A stretch of 57,598 nt of DNA from Gammaproteobacteria bacterium (lineage in GTDB: Bacteria > Pseudomonadota > Gammaproteobacteria > CAJXQU01), in NCBI GenBank assembly GCA_026984775.1, contig JALSRM010000034.1, positions 1-57,598 of the forward strand, read 5' to 3'. Under the pieces are notes generated by a model. That model worked only from the letters and a program-made list of their open reading frames with translations, was not told the DNA's origin and did no database searches. How positions within the stretch are numbered: the stretch's first letter is position 1; each line of letters begins with the position of its first letter. Below are positions 27,750 to 37,548 of the stretch, piece by piece. Both the position numbers and the translations under genes were made by a program.

Positions 27750-29375
27750 GTGACTGCACGCAAAATCGCCATAATCACGTTGGAAAACAAAGATTGCGTT
27801 GTGCTCAAAGCAGCGATAGAAACAGCGTCTGGCTTTGAAACCGGCGTATGGGAGTGCTCTGATGACCCCTCTAAAGCACAGGTTATTATCCTTGACCCTG
27901 GCAGCAAACAGGGTAAGGCGATTATTGAAGAATATGCAGGCCGTGATGATGCTCCCTTACTCGTTGGCTACAGCAGAGATTTGGTACCCGGCCAGCAGGT
28001 TTTACGTTTCATGATCGAACCTCCACTCAACTATAACAATGTTCTCAATACATTGAGACAAATCGATCTGTTGGTAAAGGCTCCAGAAGAAGAGGCGGCA
28101 ATAGATAACCAGAACAGGAAAGAGCAGAACAAACCCAAAGTACTCTCCAAGAGAACTGGTAGTACCAAAGAATCCGTTCACGATACTACAAGAGAAATTC
28201 CGGAGATATCGGAAGTTGTTTCGATTGTTGAGAGCGAAGGTGACGACAAGAAGCGGTTACATCATGCGATCAAACAGATTTTTGCCGAAAATAAATCAGT
28301 AGAAATAAGCCATCCGAGATTTCCATCTATAAAGATATGTTCAGAAAAACACTGGTTTATCTTCCCTGAAGACCTTGATAAGCAAACAGAGCTTTTTCGT
28401 ACGCCTCTCAGTGAGTTCACCATTGAGGAAAAAGGTGATGAAATCCGGCGGCAGGCATTCAGTGGCGCATTTCCTAAAGCACTATGGGAATTGATCTATA
28501 CCGCAACACTATTGGGAACTGGAGGTGAATTACTCGAACCCCTCTTGCCGGAAGATCGGCTTCATTTGATCGAATTACCTGAATTTTCTCTTGCGCCTCA
28601 TAGCGAGCAACATATCGCGATCGCGGATTATATGATCTCACATTCGGCAACCGCTGGGAACATCGCCAACAATCTTGATATCGATCTTGCAACTGTGGTC
28701 GATTTCTGCAATGCATGTCAGTCAATCGGGCTGTTGATCGTCAGCGGTACCCCCCAGAATAGGTTGTTCCGTCTGATCAACCGTATCATCGAGCAGAATC
28801 GTTCAGTGGAGATCACACATCCCGATTTTCCGCCAATCGACATCTGCACCCAGAAAGATTGGTTCATCTTCAATGGCAATCTCAATGAATATACGGAGAT
28901 GTTTCAGGTTGACGTGGGTGAATTCAGTTTTGAGGATCGTGGTGATAACATCCGTAAACAAGCCTTCAGCGGCTCTTTCCCAAAATCACTTTGGGAGCTG
29001 GTTTATACAGCAACCATGTTCGGGACAGAAGGAAAAATGCTTCCTCCCTTGTTGCCTACTGATCGACTGAGCTTGAAAAAGAAACCCCAATTCGAATACG
29101 TTCTGCATACGGAAGAGCACATCAAACTGGCTGATTATATGCAGGTTTATTCGGATACGGTTCATGACATCGCCGTACACACCGGCGTCAGCCTGACGAC
29201 AGTGATCGATTTTTGTAATATGTGCCAGTCGATCAATCTCATCGAAAGAAACGCTTCTAGGCTCAGTGCGTTTTCGGAAAAGGAAGCTGAAACAACCCAG
29301 GAGATCAAGCCACAGAAGGTCGAGTCCAAGGCTTCAAAACTGATAAATTCCCTGTTGTCGAATCTTCGCCAGTAG
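27750..29375 (+). CDS. unrecognised protein with receiver-like start and two tandem ~165-residue modules
   Basis: 541 residues from a GTG start. I do not recognise the family. Residues 1-110 look like a receiver-type alpha/beta domain (KIAIITLENKD, then VIILDPGSKQG) but lack the usual phosphate-accepting Asp pattern. A charged linker (111-165) leads to two copies of one module at about 167-329 and 336-499. Shared landmarks are WFIF, RQAFSG-FPK-LWEL-YTAT, PLLP-DRL, ADYM and VVDFCNACQS / VIDFCNMCQS. The end of each module (ADYM to the Cys motif) resembles a winged helix. A Ser/Lys tail follows. No signal or membrane segment. It converges on aceF with 4 bases between the stops. Confidence 0.85.
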   Translation: MTARKIAIITLENKDCVVLKAAIETASGFETGVWECSDDPSKAQVIILDPGSKQGKAIIEEYAGRDDAPLLVGYSRDLVPGQQVLRFMIEPPLNYNNVLNTLRQIDLLVKAPEEEAAIDNQNRKEQNKPKVLSKRTGSTKESVHDTTREIPEISEVVSIVESEGDDKKRLHHAIKQIFAENKSVEISHPRFPSIKICSEKHWFIFPEDLDKQTELFRTPLSEFTIEEKGDEIRRQAFSGAFPKALWELIYTATLLGTGGELLEPLLPEDRLHLIELPEFSLAPHSEQHIAIADYMISHSATAGNIANNLDIDLATVVDFCNACQSIGLLIVSGTPQNRLFRLINRIIEQNRSVEITHPDFPPIDICTQKDWFIFNGNLNEYTEMFQVDVGEFSFEDRGDNIRKQAFSGSFPKSLWELVYTATMFGTEGKMLPPLLPTDRLSLKKKPQFEYVLHTEEHIKLADYMQVYSDTVHDIAVHTGVSLTTVIDFCNMCQSINLIERNASRLSAFSEKEAETTQEIKPQKVESKASKLINSLLSNLRQ

Positions 29376-29379
29376 GGCT

Positions 29380-30972
29380 TTATAATAGAATTTCTCTGAT
29401 ATCTGACAGGATTTCTTTTATAAATCCCGCAAACCGGGCTGCGGCGACACCGTCAATAACACGGTGATCGTAACTGATACTGAAAGGAAGGATCAGGCGA
29501 GGGATAATTGTTTCATTCTCATAAACAGGCTTTATACTGGATTTTGAGACACCCATGATCGCAACTTCAGGCGTATTCACGATGGGTGTAAACCCTGTCC
29601 CAGCGATACTGCCCAAGCTGGTGATGGTGAAACAGCCACCCTTCATTTCATCCGGTTTCAGAATCCCCTGCCGGGCCTTCTCACTCAATTCGGTGATTTC
29701 CAGTGCAAGATCGAACACTCCTTTCTGATCGGCATCTTTGATCACAGGTACTACCAGCCCGTTGTCGGTATTTACGGCGATACCGATGTGATAATAGTTC
29801 TTCAGTACCAGAGCATCGCCTTCTGTCGTCAGTGAAGAATTAAATTCCGGGTATTCCTTCAGGGCAACGACTACAGCCTTGATCAAAAAAGGGAGTAGGG
29901 TCAGATTGGTGCCTTTCGCCTTGGCTTCAGTCTTTCTTGATTGTCTGAATTCTTCCAGATCAGTGATGTCGGCTTCTTCAAATTGAGTGACCTGTGGGAC
30001 GGTAAGCCAGGCATGTTGCATGTGTTGGCCAGTCAATTGTTTGATACGTGTCAGAGGCTGTAGTTTGGTTGGGCCAAACCGAGAAAAGTCAATGGGAGGG
30101 ATCTCCGGTAGGGCCAGTCCAGGTTTTGAGGCGGTGCCTTCCAGAATCGATTTGGTATACGCTTTCACATCTTCTTTGAGGATACGTCCTCTTGGACCAT
30201 GGCCTTTGACCAATCCGAGATCAACACCCAGTTCTCGGGCCAGTTTTCTCACTGCCGGACTTGCCAGTACCCGTGAAGAGCGACTGCCACGAACTTTCTC
30301 AGACCGTTTAGGGATCACGGGCTCCGGAAGAGGTTGTGTTAACTCAAGAGGAGGAATCGCCTCTTCCTGCTTTTTTGCTGTTTCTGTTGAAGTTTTCGTC
30401 GTTTCTTCAATGCCGGTTTTTTCCAGAGTGATGATCACGTTTCCCTGTGCGATCTTGTCTCCGACGTTAACTTTTACCTCACTGACGATTCCTGCTTCAG
30501 GAGAGGGAATTTCCATACTGGCCTTGTCACTTTCGAGCGTGATCAATGGATCATCAATATCAATATGATCACCGGGTTTCACATGCACCTCGATCACATC
30601 AACGTTCTCGAAGTCGCCAATGTCAGGTAAAGAGATTTCTACAGGCCCTGTGGAATCTGTTTCCTTTCTGTTTCCAGCAAATTCTTCATCGGCGGACGGT
30701 TGTTGTGGTTTACCCCGTTGATCGGAAGGATTGGTTTTTTCCAGCAGCAGGACAAGATCGCCTTCAGAAACCTTGTCTCCCACATGGACTTTTACTTCCT
30801 TGACAATCCCTTCTTCGGGTGAGGGGATCTCCATTGTCGCCTTGTCACTTTCAAGCGCAATGATCGGGTCTTCTTTTTTGATTTTGTCACCGGGTTTGAC
30901 CAGAATCTCAATGACATCGACAGCATCGAAATCACCAATATCGGGCAATTTTATTTCTTTAATATCAGTCAT
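29380..30972 (-). CDS. aceF: pyruvate dehydrogenase E2, dihydrolipoyl acetyltransferase
   Basis: 530 residues from the ATG at 30972, 4 bases after the aceE stop; the longer upstream frame is aceE coding read in another frame. Two lipoyl domains carry the lipoylated lysines in [10 protein letters not shown] (Lys44) and [10 protein letters not shown] (Lys150). A peripheral-subunit-binding domain ([29 protein letters not shown]) and the acyltransferase core with DHRVIDG (His503, Asp507) follow. It transfers the acetyl group to CoA. No lpd (E3) gene follows; the next gene converges from the other strand. Confidence 0.95.
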   Translation of the reverse strand: MTDIKEIKLPDIGDFDAVDVIEILVKPGDKIKKEDPIIALESDKATMEIPSPEEGIVKEVKVHVGDKVSEGDLVLLLEKTNPSDQRGKPQQPSADEEFAGNRKETDSTGPVEISLPDIGDFENVDVIEVHVKPGDHIDIDDPLITLESDKASMEIPSPEAGIVSEVKVNVGDKIAQGNVIITLEKTGIEETTKTSTETAKKQEEAIPPLELTQPLPEPVIPKRSEKVRGSRSSRVLASPAVRKLARELGVDLGLVKGHGPRGRILKEDVKAYTKSILEGTASKPGLALPEIPPIDFSRFGPTKLQPLTRIKQLTGQHMQHAWLTVPQVTQFEEADITDLEEFRQSRKTEAKAKGTNLTLLPFLIKAVVVALKEYPEFNSSLTTEGDALVLKNYYHIGIAVNTDNGLVVPVIKDADQKGVFDLALEITELSEKARQGILKPDEMKGGCFTITSLGSIAGTGFTPIVNTPEVAIMGVSKSSIKPVYENETIIPRLILPFSISYDHRVIDGVAAARFAGFIKEILSDIREILL

Positions 30973-30976
30973 TGCT

Positions 30977-33634
30977 CTACACCGTGACCGGGTTGGGCTT
31001 GTCCGGATTGATTTTATATTTCCTGATAGCTTCTGAGACCTTGTCAGCCGGAATGGAACCTTCCTGATAAAGGCTTTCCAATGCGGCAACCACGATGTTG
31101 TAGCGATCAACCTCAAAGAATTTTCGTAATTGTTTGCGGCTGTCACTACGTCCAAAACCATCAGTGCCCAAAACGTTATAACGACCTGGAACAAATTCCC
31201 TGATTTGATCGGCTTGAATCCGCATGTAGTCCGTTGCTGCGATTACCGGACCTTTGCGGTTGGAAAGGCATTTTTCCACGTGAGTGATCCGGGGGCTTTC
31301 TTCCTGATGCAAGCGGTTCCAGCGTGTGCAGTCGATACCTTCCCGACGCAGTTCGGTGAAACTGGTCACACTCCAGATATCCGCCGAAATTTCGAAATCC
31401 TCTCGCAACAGTTCCGCCGCGGCAATAACTTCGTTGAGGATGGCGCCTGAACCGAGCAGTTGGACGCGCAGCACCTGAGAGGGATCACCTGCCTTATATA
31501 GATACATCCCTTTGAGGATACCGTCTTCGACACCCTCAGGCATGGCCGGCTGGGTGTAATTTTCGTTCATGATCGTGATGTAGTAGAAAATATCTTCCTG
31601 ATCGGAATACATGCGTTTGAGTCCATCCTGGATGATTACGGCCAGTTCAAAGGCAAAGGCAGGGTCATAGGCAACACAGTTGGGGATGGTGGAGGCAACG
31701 AGGTGACTATGGCCATCCTGGTGTTGCAGACCTTCTCCAGCCAGTGTGGTGCGCCCGGCCGTGCCACCCATCAGAAAGCCTTTTGCCCGGCTGTCTCCTG
31801 CTGCCCAGATGAGATCGCCGACCCGTTGGAAGCCGAACATGGAGTAGTACGTGTAAAAAGGGATCATGGCCAGACTGTGGTGACGGTAGGCGGTGGCAGC
31901 AGCGATCCAGGAGGATAGGGCACCGGCTTCGTTCAGACCGTCCTCGATCATCTGGCCTTTGATATCTTCACGGTAGTACATGATCTGGTCTCGATCCGGT
32001 GGTTCATACAGTTGTCCGACGCAAGAATAGATCCCGTACTGGCGGAACATGCCCTCCATTCCAAAGGTGCGCGCCTCATCGGCCACGATGGGGACGACTC
32101 GTTCGCCGATCTGTTCATCTTTCAGCAAGGTGTTGAGAATGCGGACGAAGGCCATGGTGGTGGACATCGCGCGATCGCCACTGCCTTTGAGCAAGGCATC
32201 GAAAGCGTCCAGTTCGGGTACCTTGAGGGCTGCAGCCTTAATCTTGGGTTTGAAGAAGTCACCGCCGAGGGCTTCTCGTCTTTTTTTAAGATACTGGATC
32301 TCGGGGCTGTTCTCGGGTGGTTTGAAAAAGGGCGTGCTTTTGATCTCTTCATCGGAGATGGGCAGATTGAAGCGATCATGGAATTTCTTCAGTGCGTCCT
32401 CGCCCATCTTTTTCTGTTGGTGGGTGATGTTCATGCCTTCACCCGCATTACCCATACCATAGCCTTTGACTGTCTTGGCCAGGATCACGGTGGGTTGCCC
32501 CTTGTGTTTCACAGCGGCTGCATAGGCGGCGTAGATTTTGTGAGGATCGTGGCCGCCGCGATTGAGACGGTAGATATCCTCATCGGTCATATTGGCGACC
32601 ATGGCTTTAAGCTCTGGATATTTGCCGAAAAAATGTTCGCGTATATAGGCACCGTCTTTGGCCTTGTAGGTCTGATATTCTCCATCGACCACTTCTTCCA
32701 TTCTTTTCAGGAGTAGCCCTTTGGTGTCTTGGGCGATGAGCGGATCCCAGTATGATCCCCAGATGACCTTGATGACATTCCAACCGGCTCCCCGGAACTC
32801 GGCCTCCAGTTCCTGGATAATTTTGCCGTTGCCCCGTACCGGCCCGTCGAGACGTTGCAGATTACAGTTGATGATGAAGATCAGGTTATCGAGTTTTTCC
32901 CGCGCGGCAAGCCCCAGTGCGCCACGGGATTCGGGTTCATCCATTTCTCCATCACCGAGGAAGGCCCAGACTTTACGGTTATGGCTGTCCTTGAGTCCAC
33001 GATGTTGCAGATAACGCATGAAGCGCGCTTGATAGATCGCCATGATTGGGCCGAGGCCCATGGAGACGGTGGGAAAGTGCCAGTAGTCGGGCATGAGCCA
33101 CGGATGTGGATAAGAGCTGAGGCCGTTGCCGTCCACTTCCTGCCGGAAGTTGTGCAGCTGTTTCTCGTCGAACCGGCCATATAGATAGGAGCGGGCATAG
33201 ATCCCGGGGGCCGAATGTCCCTGGATAAAGACCAGATCACCCCCGTGTTCTTCGGTTGGTGCATGAAAGAAATGGTTGAAGCCCACATCATACAAAGTCG
33301 CGGCGGAGGCAAAGCTGGCGATATGGCCACCCAGTTCGCTATTCTGACGGTTGGCTTGCACCACCATAGCCATGGCATTCCAGCGCACCAGTGATCGGAT
33401 CCGCCACTCCATTGCAGGATCACCGGGGGATTTTTCTTCCTTGCCAGCGGGGATGGTATTCAGATAGGCCGTATTAGCAGAGTAGGGTAAATACGCACCT
33501 GATCGGCGTGCCTTCTCGATAAGTTTTTCGAGAAGAAAATGGGCTCTTTCGACACCTTCATGTTCAAGTACGGCTTCCAGTGCTTCCACCCATTCACGGG
33601 TTTCTTCCGGATCGATGTCCTGTGGTTCATCCAT
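30977..33634 (-). CDS. aceE: pyruvate dehydrogenase E1, homodimeric type
   Basis: 885 residues from the ATG at 33634, which has GGAGG seven bases upstream. The thiamine-diphosphate motif [14 protein letters not shown] (near residue 230) and [17 protein letters not shown] are clear. The length and layout are those of the homodimeric proteobacterial E1, which decarboxylates pyruvate and acetylates the lipoyl groups of AceF. The promoter region holds a perfect palindrome overlapping the -35/-10 spacer, suggesting repression by an unknown regulator. Confidence 0.96.
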   Translation of the reverse strand: MDEPQDIDPEETREWVEALEAVLEHEGVERAHFLLEKLIEKARRSGAYLPYSANTAYLNTIPAGKEEKSPGDPAMEWRIRSLVRWNAMAMVVQANRQNSELGGHIASFASAATLYDVGFNHFFHAPTEEHGGDLVFIQGHSAPGIYARSYLYGRFDEKQLHNFRQEVDGNGLSSYPHPWLMPDYWHFPTVSMGLGPIMAIYQARFMRYLQHRGLKDSHNRKVWAFLGDGEMDEPESRGALGLAAREKLDNLIFIINCNLQRLDGPVRGNGKIIQELEAEFRGAGWNVIKVIWGSYWDPLIAQDTKGLLLKRMEEVVDGEYQTYKAKDGAYIREHFFGKYPELKAMVANMTDEDIYRLNRGGHDPHKIYAAYAAAVKHKGQPTVILAKTVKGYGMGNAGEGMNITHQQKKMGEDALKKFHDRFNLPISDEEIKSTPFFKPPENSPEIQYLKKRREALGGDFFKPKIKAAALKVPELDAFDALLKGSGDRAMSTTMAFVRILNTLLKDEQIGERVVPIVADEARTFGMEGMFRQYGIYSCVGQLYEPPDRDQIMYYREDIKGQMIEDGLNEAGALSSWIAAATAYRHHSLAMIPFYTYYSMFGFQRVGDLIWAAGDSRAKGFLMGGTAGRTTLAGEGLQHQDGHSHLVASTIPNCVAYDPAFAFELAVIIQDGLKRMYSDQEDIFYYITIMNENYTQPAMPEGVEDGILKGMYLYKAGDPSQVLRVQLLGSGAILNEVIAAAELLREDFEISADIWSVTSFTELRREGIDCTRWNRLHQEESPRITHVEKCLSNRKGPVIAATDYMRIQADQIREFVPGRYNVLGTDGFGRSDSRKQLRKFFEVDRYNIVVAALESLYQEGSIPADKVSEAIRKYKINPDKPNPVTV

Positions 33635-33667
33635 TTCAGACCTCCAGTGGATTTCCGCCTTCCTTAG

Positions 33668-33689
33668 AGTATAGGTGAAAATTTTCACC
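33668..33689 (-). promoter_or_regulatory. aceE promoter with 16-bp palindromic operator
   Basis: GGTGAAAATTTTCACC at 33674-33689 is a perfect palindrome. Directly downstream on the minus strand is TATACT (33673-33668), a good -10 box 34 bases before the aceE ATG. The palindrome fills the spacer where a repressor would block RNA polymerase; the -35 position is poor. A second inverted repeat, TGATC-N7-GATCA, lies at 33693-33709. The palindrome differs from the known E. coli PdhR consensus. Confidence 0.6.
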
Positions 33690-33745
33690 AGATGATCTAA
33701 TCTGGATCACGTCATCAGTGGGTTATCGGCTGTAACGGCTCCGGA

Positions 33746-34546
33746 TCAGACGGCTTCTTCGAGTACCCTGTAAAGTACGTCCTTAATATTCGATGGATCG
33801 AAAGGTTTGTCAAATATGGCGGAGACGCCGGCCTGATGAACATTGGCGAGTCGGGACTCATCGTCTTCACTGGTCACCATGAGGATGGGCACATAGGTAT
33901 TACCCAGATCCTGACGGATGTATTCGATCAGGGCCTGTCCATCCATCTCCGGCATGTTGTAATCTGTGACGATCAGATCAAAATCATTTTCATTCAGTTT
34001 ACTGACGGCCTCTCTGCCGTTTTCCGACACTGTGATGTTTTCAATTCCGAGGTTGTTGAGGATACGCGAGATATGCCGTCGGGCAGTGGTACTGTCATCC
34101 ACCACCAAAACATTCAGTGCTTCGATATCATACGTATCAAGTTCAATCTGTTCCGGATCGATATACTCAAGTGAGGCACGGAGTGCCCGTGTCAGATCAG
34201 TATGGTTGAAAGGCTTCGGAAGGATCGCCACAACGCCGGCTTGCCGGATGGGATCGGTCAATTCAAACCGTGTTTCACTGGAGATCAGCATGAAGGGAAT
34301 ATGCACCAGACTTTCATCGTTGCGCATGGTGGTGACCAGATCGATCGCAGTCATGTCAGGCAGATACATACTGCTGATCACCAGATCCGGTTCATACCGA
34401 TGCATCTCCTCCAGTGCCTCTGCTCCACTTTGGATGCCGGTGATATTATTCACACCGTCTACTTCCAGGTGGTTTTTGATCAGTTTCAGCTGAACACTCG
34501 AGGGCTCCACGAGCAGGATGGCCAAATCGCTGATATCCAGAGTCAT
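33746..34546 (-). CDS. double-receiver protein with degenerate first receiver
   Basis: 266 residues: two CheY-like receiver domains and no output domain. The second receiver (about 145-262) is intact, with Asp150/Asp151, phosphate-acceptor Asp195 in TDYNMPEMDG, Thr225 and Lys247. The first (about 8-128) has lost the acidic pair (LLVEPS) and has Ser59 in place of the acceptor Asp, although its lysine (Lys111 in LPKPFN) remains. It likely acts as a phosphotransfer or chemotaxis-type adaptor. It is encoded upstream of aceE in the same direction, with about 110 bases between. Confidence 0.88.
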   Translation of the reverse strand: MTLDISDLAILLVEPSSVQLKLIKNHLEVDGVNNITGIQSGAEALEEMHRYEPDLVISSMYLPDMTAIDLVTTMRNDESLVHIPFMLISSETRFELTDPIRQAGVVAILPKPFNHTDLTRALRASLEYIDPEQIELDTYDIEALNVLVVDDSTTARRHISRILNNLGIENITVSENGREAVSKLNENDFDLIVTDYNMPEMDGQALIEYIRQDLGNTYVPILMVTSEDDESRLANVHQAGVSAIFDKPFDPSNIKDVLYRVLEEAV

Positions 34547-34573
34547 TTTGATCTATCCTCGTATTGTTGTCGA

Positions 34574-35200
34574 TCAAGATCGAAGCAAGGAATATGCCTG
34601 TAACTGTTCAAGCACGTCAGCGGCAGGGCGAAAACCCTCAACGAGAAACCGGGGCGTATTGTTTATTTCGATCAGAACAGAAGGAAAACGGTTGGCATGT
34701 AAACGACGGCGTGTTGTAAAATCCTGCTGGAGCAACTGTTCCACTTCGGAGGAGTTAATCGCCCGACGGAAATGCTCGACATCGAGATCGATTTCATCGG
34801 CAAGGGCGACCAGTACGTCAGTATCAGAAGGATTTCGTGCCTGCAGATAATAGGCTTTCTGTATCGCATGGATCATGGTCGGGATCTTTTTTTGGGATTG
34901 CAGGCCAGCGGCAATTACGGCACGGCAGGCAGGGTAGGTGGAACGGCGGGGCTGACACTTCTCCCAGTACGCCCAGTTAAATTTCGCGCCGGTTTGTTTT
35001 TCTACCAGCCGCCATTGTTGCTGCACATAGTTTCGGGTTTCTTCCGGCATGGGCTGGTCGGAGTCGGGAGCCAAACCACCCATGACGTATTGCACGCGAA
35101 TATGATCGGGTATTCTCTTCAGGAGCGTTTCAAAGACCTGCCTGAATCCCCAACACCAGGAACACATGGGGTCCAGAACGTAGTAGAGAGTGCTTTTCAT
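34574..35200 (-). CDS. DsbA-family thioredoxin-like protein
   Basis: 208 residues from the ATG at 35200; an upstream ATG at 35227 would add nine unconserved residues. The active site is CSWC (13-16) within DPMCSWCWGF, and the rest has the helical insert of the DsbA/FrnE/2-hydroxychromene-carboxylate-isomerase group (VMGGLAPDSDQPMPEETR, PSDTDVLVALADEI). There is no signal peptide, so it probably works as a cytosolic disulfide oxidoreductase. Divergent from the small secreted protein at 35250. Confidence 0.84.
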   Translation of the reverse strand: MKSTLYYVLDPMCSWCWGFRQVFETLLKRIPDHIRVQYVMGGLAPDSDQPMPEETRNYVQQQWRLVEKQTGAKFNWAYWEKCQPRRSTYPACRAVIAAGLQSQKKIPTMIHAIQKAYYLQARNPSDTDVLVALADEIDLDVEHFRRAINSSEVEQLLQQDFTTRRRLHANRFPSVLIEINNTPRFLVEGFRPAADVLEQLQAYSLLRS

Positions 35201-35249
35201 TTTGTTGGGGTCTTGGCAAACTGTCAAAGGGTTTTAGGGAGAAGTTTAG

Positions 35250-35600
35250 ATGAAGTTACGGATGTTTTGCAGTTGTTTGGTGATCTTCGGTCTTTCAGCG
35301 GTTCACGCGGAATCGGATATCTGCCGGGCCAATGCGGCGGGAGTTGTTGCCGAGATGCGTCACAGCAATGAGTACCCGGACATGACCGAACGGGAAATTG
35401 CAATCGCCAGGCAGGCTGCACTGGAGGCCTGTACCCGTACGTTCTCGACGTTACAAACTGATCTGGAAAAGGCCAGAGACGTGGAAAAGCGCGAAGGCAT
35501 TGATCCCAGTGTCGATCCCATAGGCTGGCTCAAGGAACAGTGGCATAAGGAGCCAGTCAGGAAGAAGGGGATCGAGCGCCTGAAGAAAAGAGGACACTGA
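35250..35600 (+). CDS. small secreted hypothetical protein
   Basis: 116 residues. A signal peptide ends at about residue 20 (LSAVHA). The mature part is highly charged and helical with two cysteines (SDICRAN and ALEACTRTF) about 35 residues apart that could form a disulfide, and a basic end (RKKGIERLKKRGH). It should be periplasmic. I recognise no family. It lies alone between the divergent DsbA-like gene and the convergent ttcA gene. Confidence 0.7.
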   Translation: MKLRMFCSCLVIFGLSAVHAESDICRANAAGVVAEMRHSNEYPDMTEREIAIARQAALEACTRTFSTLQTDLEKARDVEKREGIDPSVDPIGWLKEQWHKEPVRKKGIERLKKRGH

Positions 35601-35633
35601 TCGCGCTCCTCTGTTTACTCTCAGTTATCGGCT

Positions 35634-36488
35634 CTATGAATTGAAACGGATAACCTGGATTCCCGGACTTTCTGATTCTTCCGGCATCTCTGAATCATCC
35701 TGTCTCAATTCGGTAAAAGGATAGAGATCCCGATCCAGCAAGTGAGAAGGTTTGACGTTTTTCAGGCTGCGAAAAATATTCTCGATGCGTCCGGGTACTT
35801 TTGACCACTCCGCGAGCATGGCCTTGATCGCCTGGCGCTGGAGGTGGTCCTGAGAGCCACAAAGGTTGCAGGGAATGATTGGGAACGCCTTGTGTTCGGC
35901 AAAGGCGATGATGTCTTTCTCACTGCAATAGGCCAGTGGTCGGATGACAATGTGTTTGCCATTGTCACTTTTCAGTTTCGGCGGCATGGCCTTAATGGTG
36001 CCGCCATGAAACATATTCAGAAACAGGGTCTCGATGATGTCATCGCGATGATGACCGAGTGCGATCTTACTGAAACCATGCTTTTCGGCGAAGGCATAGA
36101 GATTTCCCCTGCGTAATCGTGAGCAGAGTCCACAAGTGGTTTTTCCCTCTGGGACCACACGTTTGACGATGCTGTAGGTGTCTTCTTCGATGATGTGGTA
36201 GGGCACGCCGATACTTTCCAGGTATTCAGGCAATACGTGCTCTGGGAAGCCAGGTTGTTTCTGATCGAGATTGACTGCGGTGATTTCGAAATGGACGGGT
36301 GCCGTTCGTTGCAGGTTCAGAAGAATGTCCAGCAGAGTATAAGAGTCCTTGCCTCCTGAAAGGCAGACCATAATCCGGTCACCGTCCTCGATCATCTGAT
36401 AATCGGTAATGGCCTGGCCCACGTTACGGCGTAATCGCTTCTGCAGCTTGTTGAATTCCAGATTCTGTTTTTTAGGGTTTTGTGGCAT
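35634..36488 (-). CDS. ttcA: tRNA 2-thiocytidine synthase
   Basis: 284 residues. The ATP-pyrophosphatase loop SGGKDS is at 44-49, and the iron-sulfur-binding cysteines are in CGLC (119-122) with further cysteines in PCNLCGSQ (207, 210). TtcA thiolates C32 in certain tRNAs using a 4Fe-4S cluster. It is a cytosolic enzyme. The gene is divergent from cysH across a 147-base AT-rich region with two palindromes, so sulfur supply may influence both. Confidence 0.94.
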   Translation of the reverse strand: MPQNPKKQNLEFNKLQKRLRRNVGQAITDYQMIEDGDRIMVCLSGGKDSYTLLDILLNLQRTAPVHFEITAVNLDQKQPGFPEHVLPEYLESIGVPYHIIEEDTYSIVKRVVPEGKTTCGLCSRLRRGNLYAFAEKHGFSKIALGHHRDDIIETLFLNMFHGGTIKAMPPKLKSDNGKHIVIRPLAYCSEKDIIAFAEHKAFPIIPCNLCGSQDHLQRQAIKAMLAEWSKVPGRIENIFRSLKNVKPSHLLDRDLYPFTELRQDDSEMPEESESPGIQVIRFNS

Positions 36489-36561
36489 ATCGATATTCTG
36501 AAAAAATCCAATAAATCGGAGAGTGCGGCCGATATTAACCTAAATTCTGAAGAAAGAGTTT

Positions 36562-36614
36562 GTTATAATTTAGAATATAGAAACAGATGATTATAACATT
36601 TTGTTATTAACAAA
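36562..36614. promoter_or_regulatory. AT-rich inverted repeats between ttcA and cysH
   Basis: GTTATAAT (36562-36569) and ATTATAAC (36590-36597) are perfect 8-base arms 20 bases apart. They are followed at 36600-36614 by the palindrome TTTGTTATTAACAAA, which ends 21 bases before the cysH GTG. The position fits an operator or activator site for cysH; whether a CysB-type regulator binds is not known. Confidence 0.4.
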
Positions 36615-36635
36615 TGCTCGAGGTAATAGTTCACC

Positions 36636-37259
36636 GTGTCACTCGATCTGGAAAAAGTCAATTCGAAACTCAAGGACAAAACCGCAGCTGAAATCATCCG
36701 CTGGGCCTTGAACCAAGATCTTAAGCCCATTGTCACGACGAAATTTGGGCCTCATTCCGCGGTGCTGTTGCACTTGGTCACCCGGCAGATGCCAGAAATT
36801 CCTGTGTTGTGGGCCGATCATGGCTACAATACAAAAGCGACCTATCTTTTCGCCGAAAAGCTTATTCAGCAACTCGATCTCAATATGAAGATCTATATCC
36901 CCGAGATGACGGCCGCAAGGCGGGATGCCCTGATGGGGGGAGTGCCGGAGGTGGGTGATGAACTGCATGAGGAATTTACCCGTCAGGTCAAACTGGAACC
37001 GTTCAATCGGGCCTTCGATGAACTGAAACCGGAGCTCTGGATCACGGGGATCCGTAAGGAGCAGACGGCATATCGTCAATCGCTGGATATCGTGACACAG
37101 ACAAAAAGAGGGATCTACAAGGTCGCACCTCTGTTTAATTGGACAGAGATCGACATTGAGGGGTATCTGTACGAACATGATCTGCCTTCCGAGAGGGATT
37201 ATTTTGATCCCACCAAGGTTTTGTCTGACAGGGAGTGTGGTCTGCACTACGCGATCTAG
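36636..37259 (+). CDS. cysH: phosphoadenylyl-sulfate reductase
   Basis: 207 residues from a GTG start. The PP-loop region is TTKFGPHSAVLLHL (about 33-46), and the catalytic cysteine is in RECGLH (Cys201) at the C-terminus. The two cysteine pairs that bind the iron-sulfur cluster in APS reductases are absent, so it should reduce PAPS with thioredoxin, giving sulfite for assimilation. It is somewhat short (typical 240), mainly at the N-terminus. No other cys genes lie in the window. Confidence 0.86.
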   Translation: MSLDLEKVNSKLKDKTAAEIIRWALNQDLKPIVTTKFGPHSAVLLHLVTRQMPEIPVLWADHGYNTKATYLFAEKLIQQLDLNMKIYIPEMTAARRDALMGGVPEVGDELHEEFTRQVKLEPFNRAFDELKPELWITGIRKEQTAYRQSLDIVTQTKRGIYKVAPLFNWTEIDIEGYLYEHDLPSERDYFDPTKVLSDRECGLHYAI

Positions 37260-37332
37260 CCCGGATATTTCACCAGCCGGTTTTGAGCCTTTGGTTAAGC
37301 AACTGATGTATAGACACCAGTCATATTTATTC

Positions 37333-37367
37333 GTGCCAGAAGGCAAGATCCATTTTGCCCTCGGCAC
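37333..37367. terminator. strong hairpin between cysH and psd
   Basis: GTGCC and GGCAA on the left pair with TTGCC and GGCAC on the right, giving about 12 pairs with one bulge around a 7-base loop. It lies 74 bases after cysH and 182 bases from the psd stop, with no T tract. It could be a transcript-protecting hairpin or a weak two-way terminator. I see nothing else in 37260-37548. Confidence 0.4.
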
Positions 37368-37548
37368 AAGTTCTCTCCTGGCCCGGGTTGTTCCAGCCCC
37401 CTTGGGCTTGAATTTCCCTGAAGCCATTACCAAGCTTAAGCCTTTCAGTTCAATCCGGTGCTCAGACGCGCCTGTCCTGCGGCATCATACGAGACACTAA
37501 TGAAATCTCGGGCAAGGGGAATCGATCAACAGTGAGTCCGGGTTGGTT

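Noticed and set aside
30973-31194. 74-residue N-terminal extension of AceF
   Set aside because: It overlaps the 3' end of aceE and has no conservation; the lipoyl domain begins at the ATG at 30972.
32012-32716. 234-residue open frame on the plus strand inside aceE
   Set aside because: Antisense to the aceE coding region, with no ribosome binding site or recognisable domain.
35575-35610. AGAGGA / TCCTCT inverted repeat at the end of the small secreted gene
   Set aside because: Only six pairs around a 13-base loop, without a real T tract.
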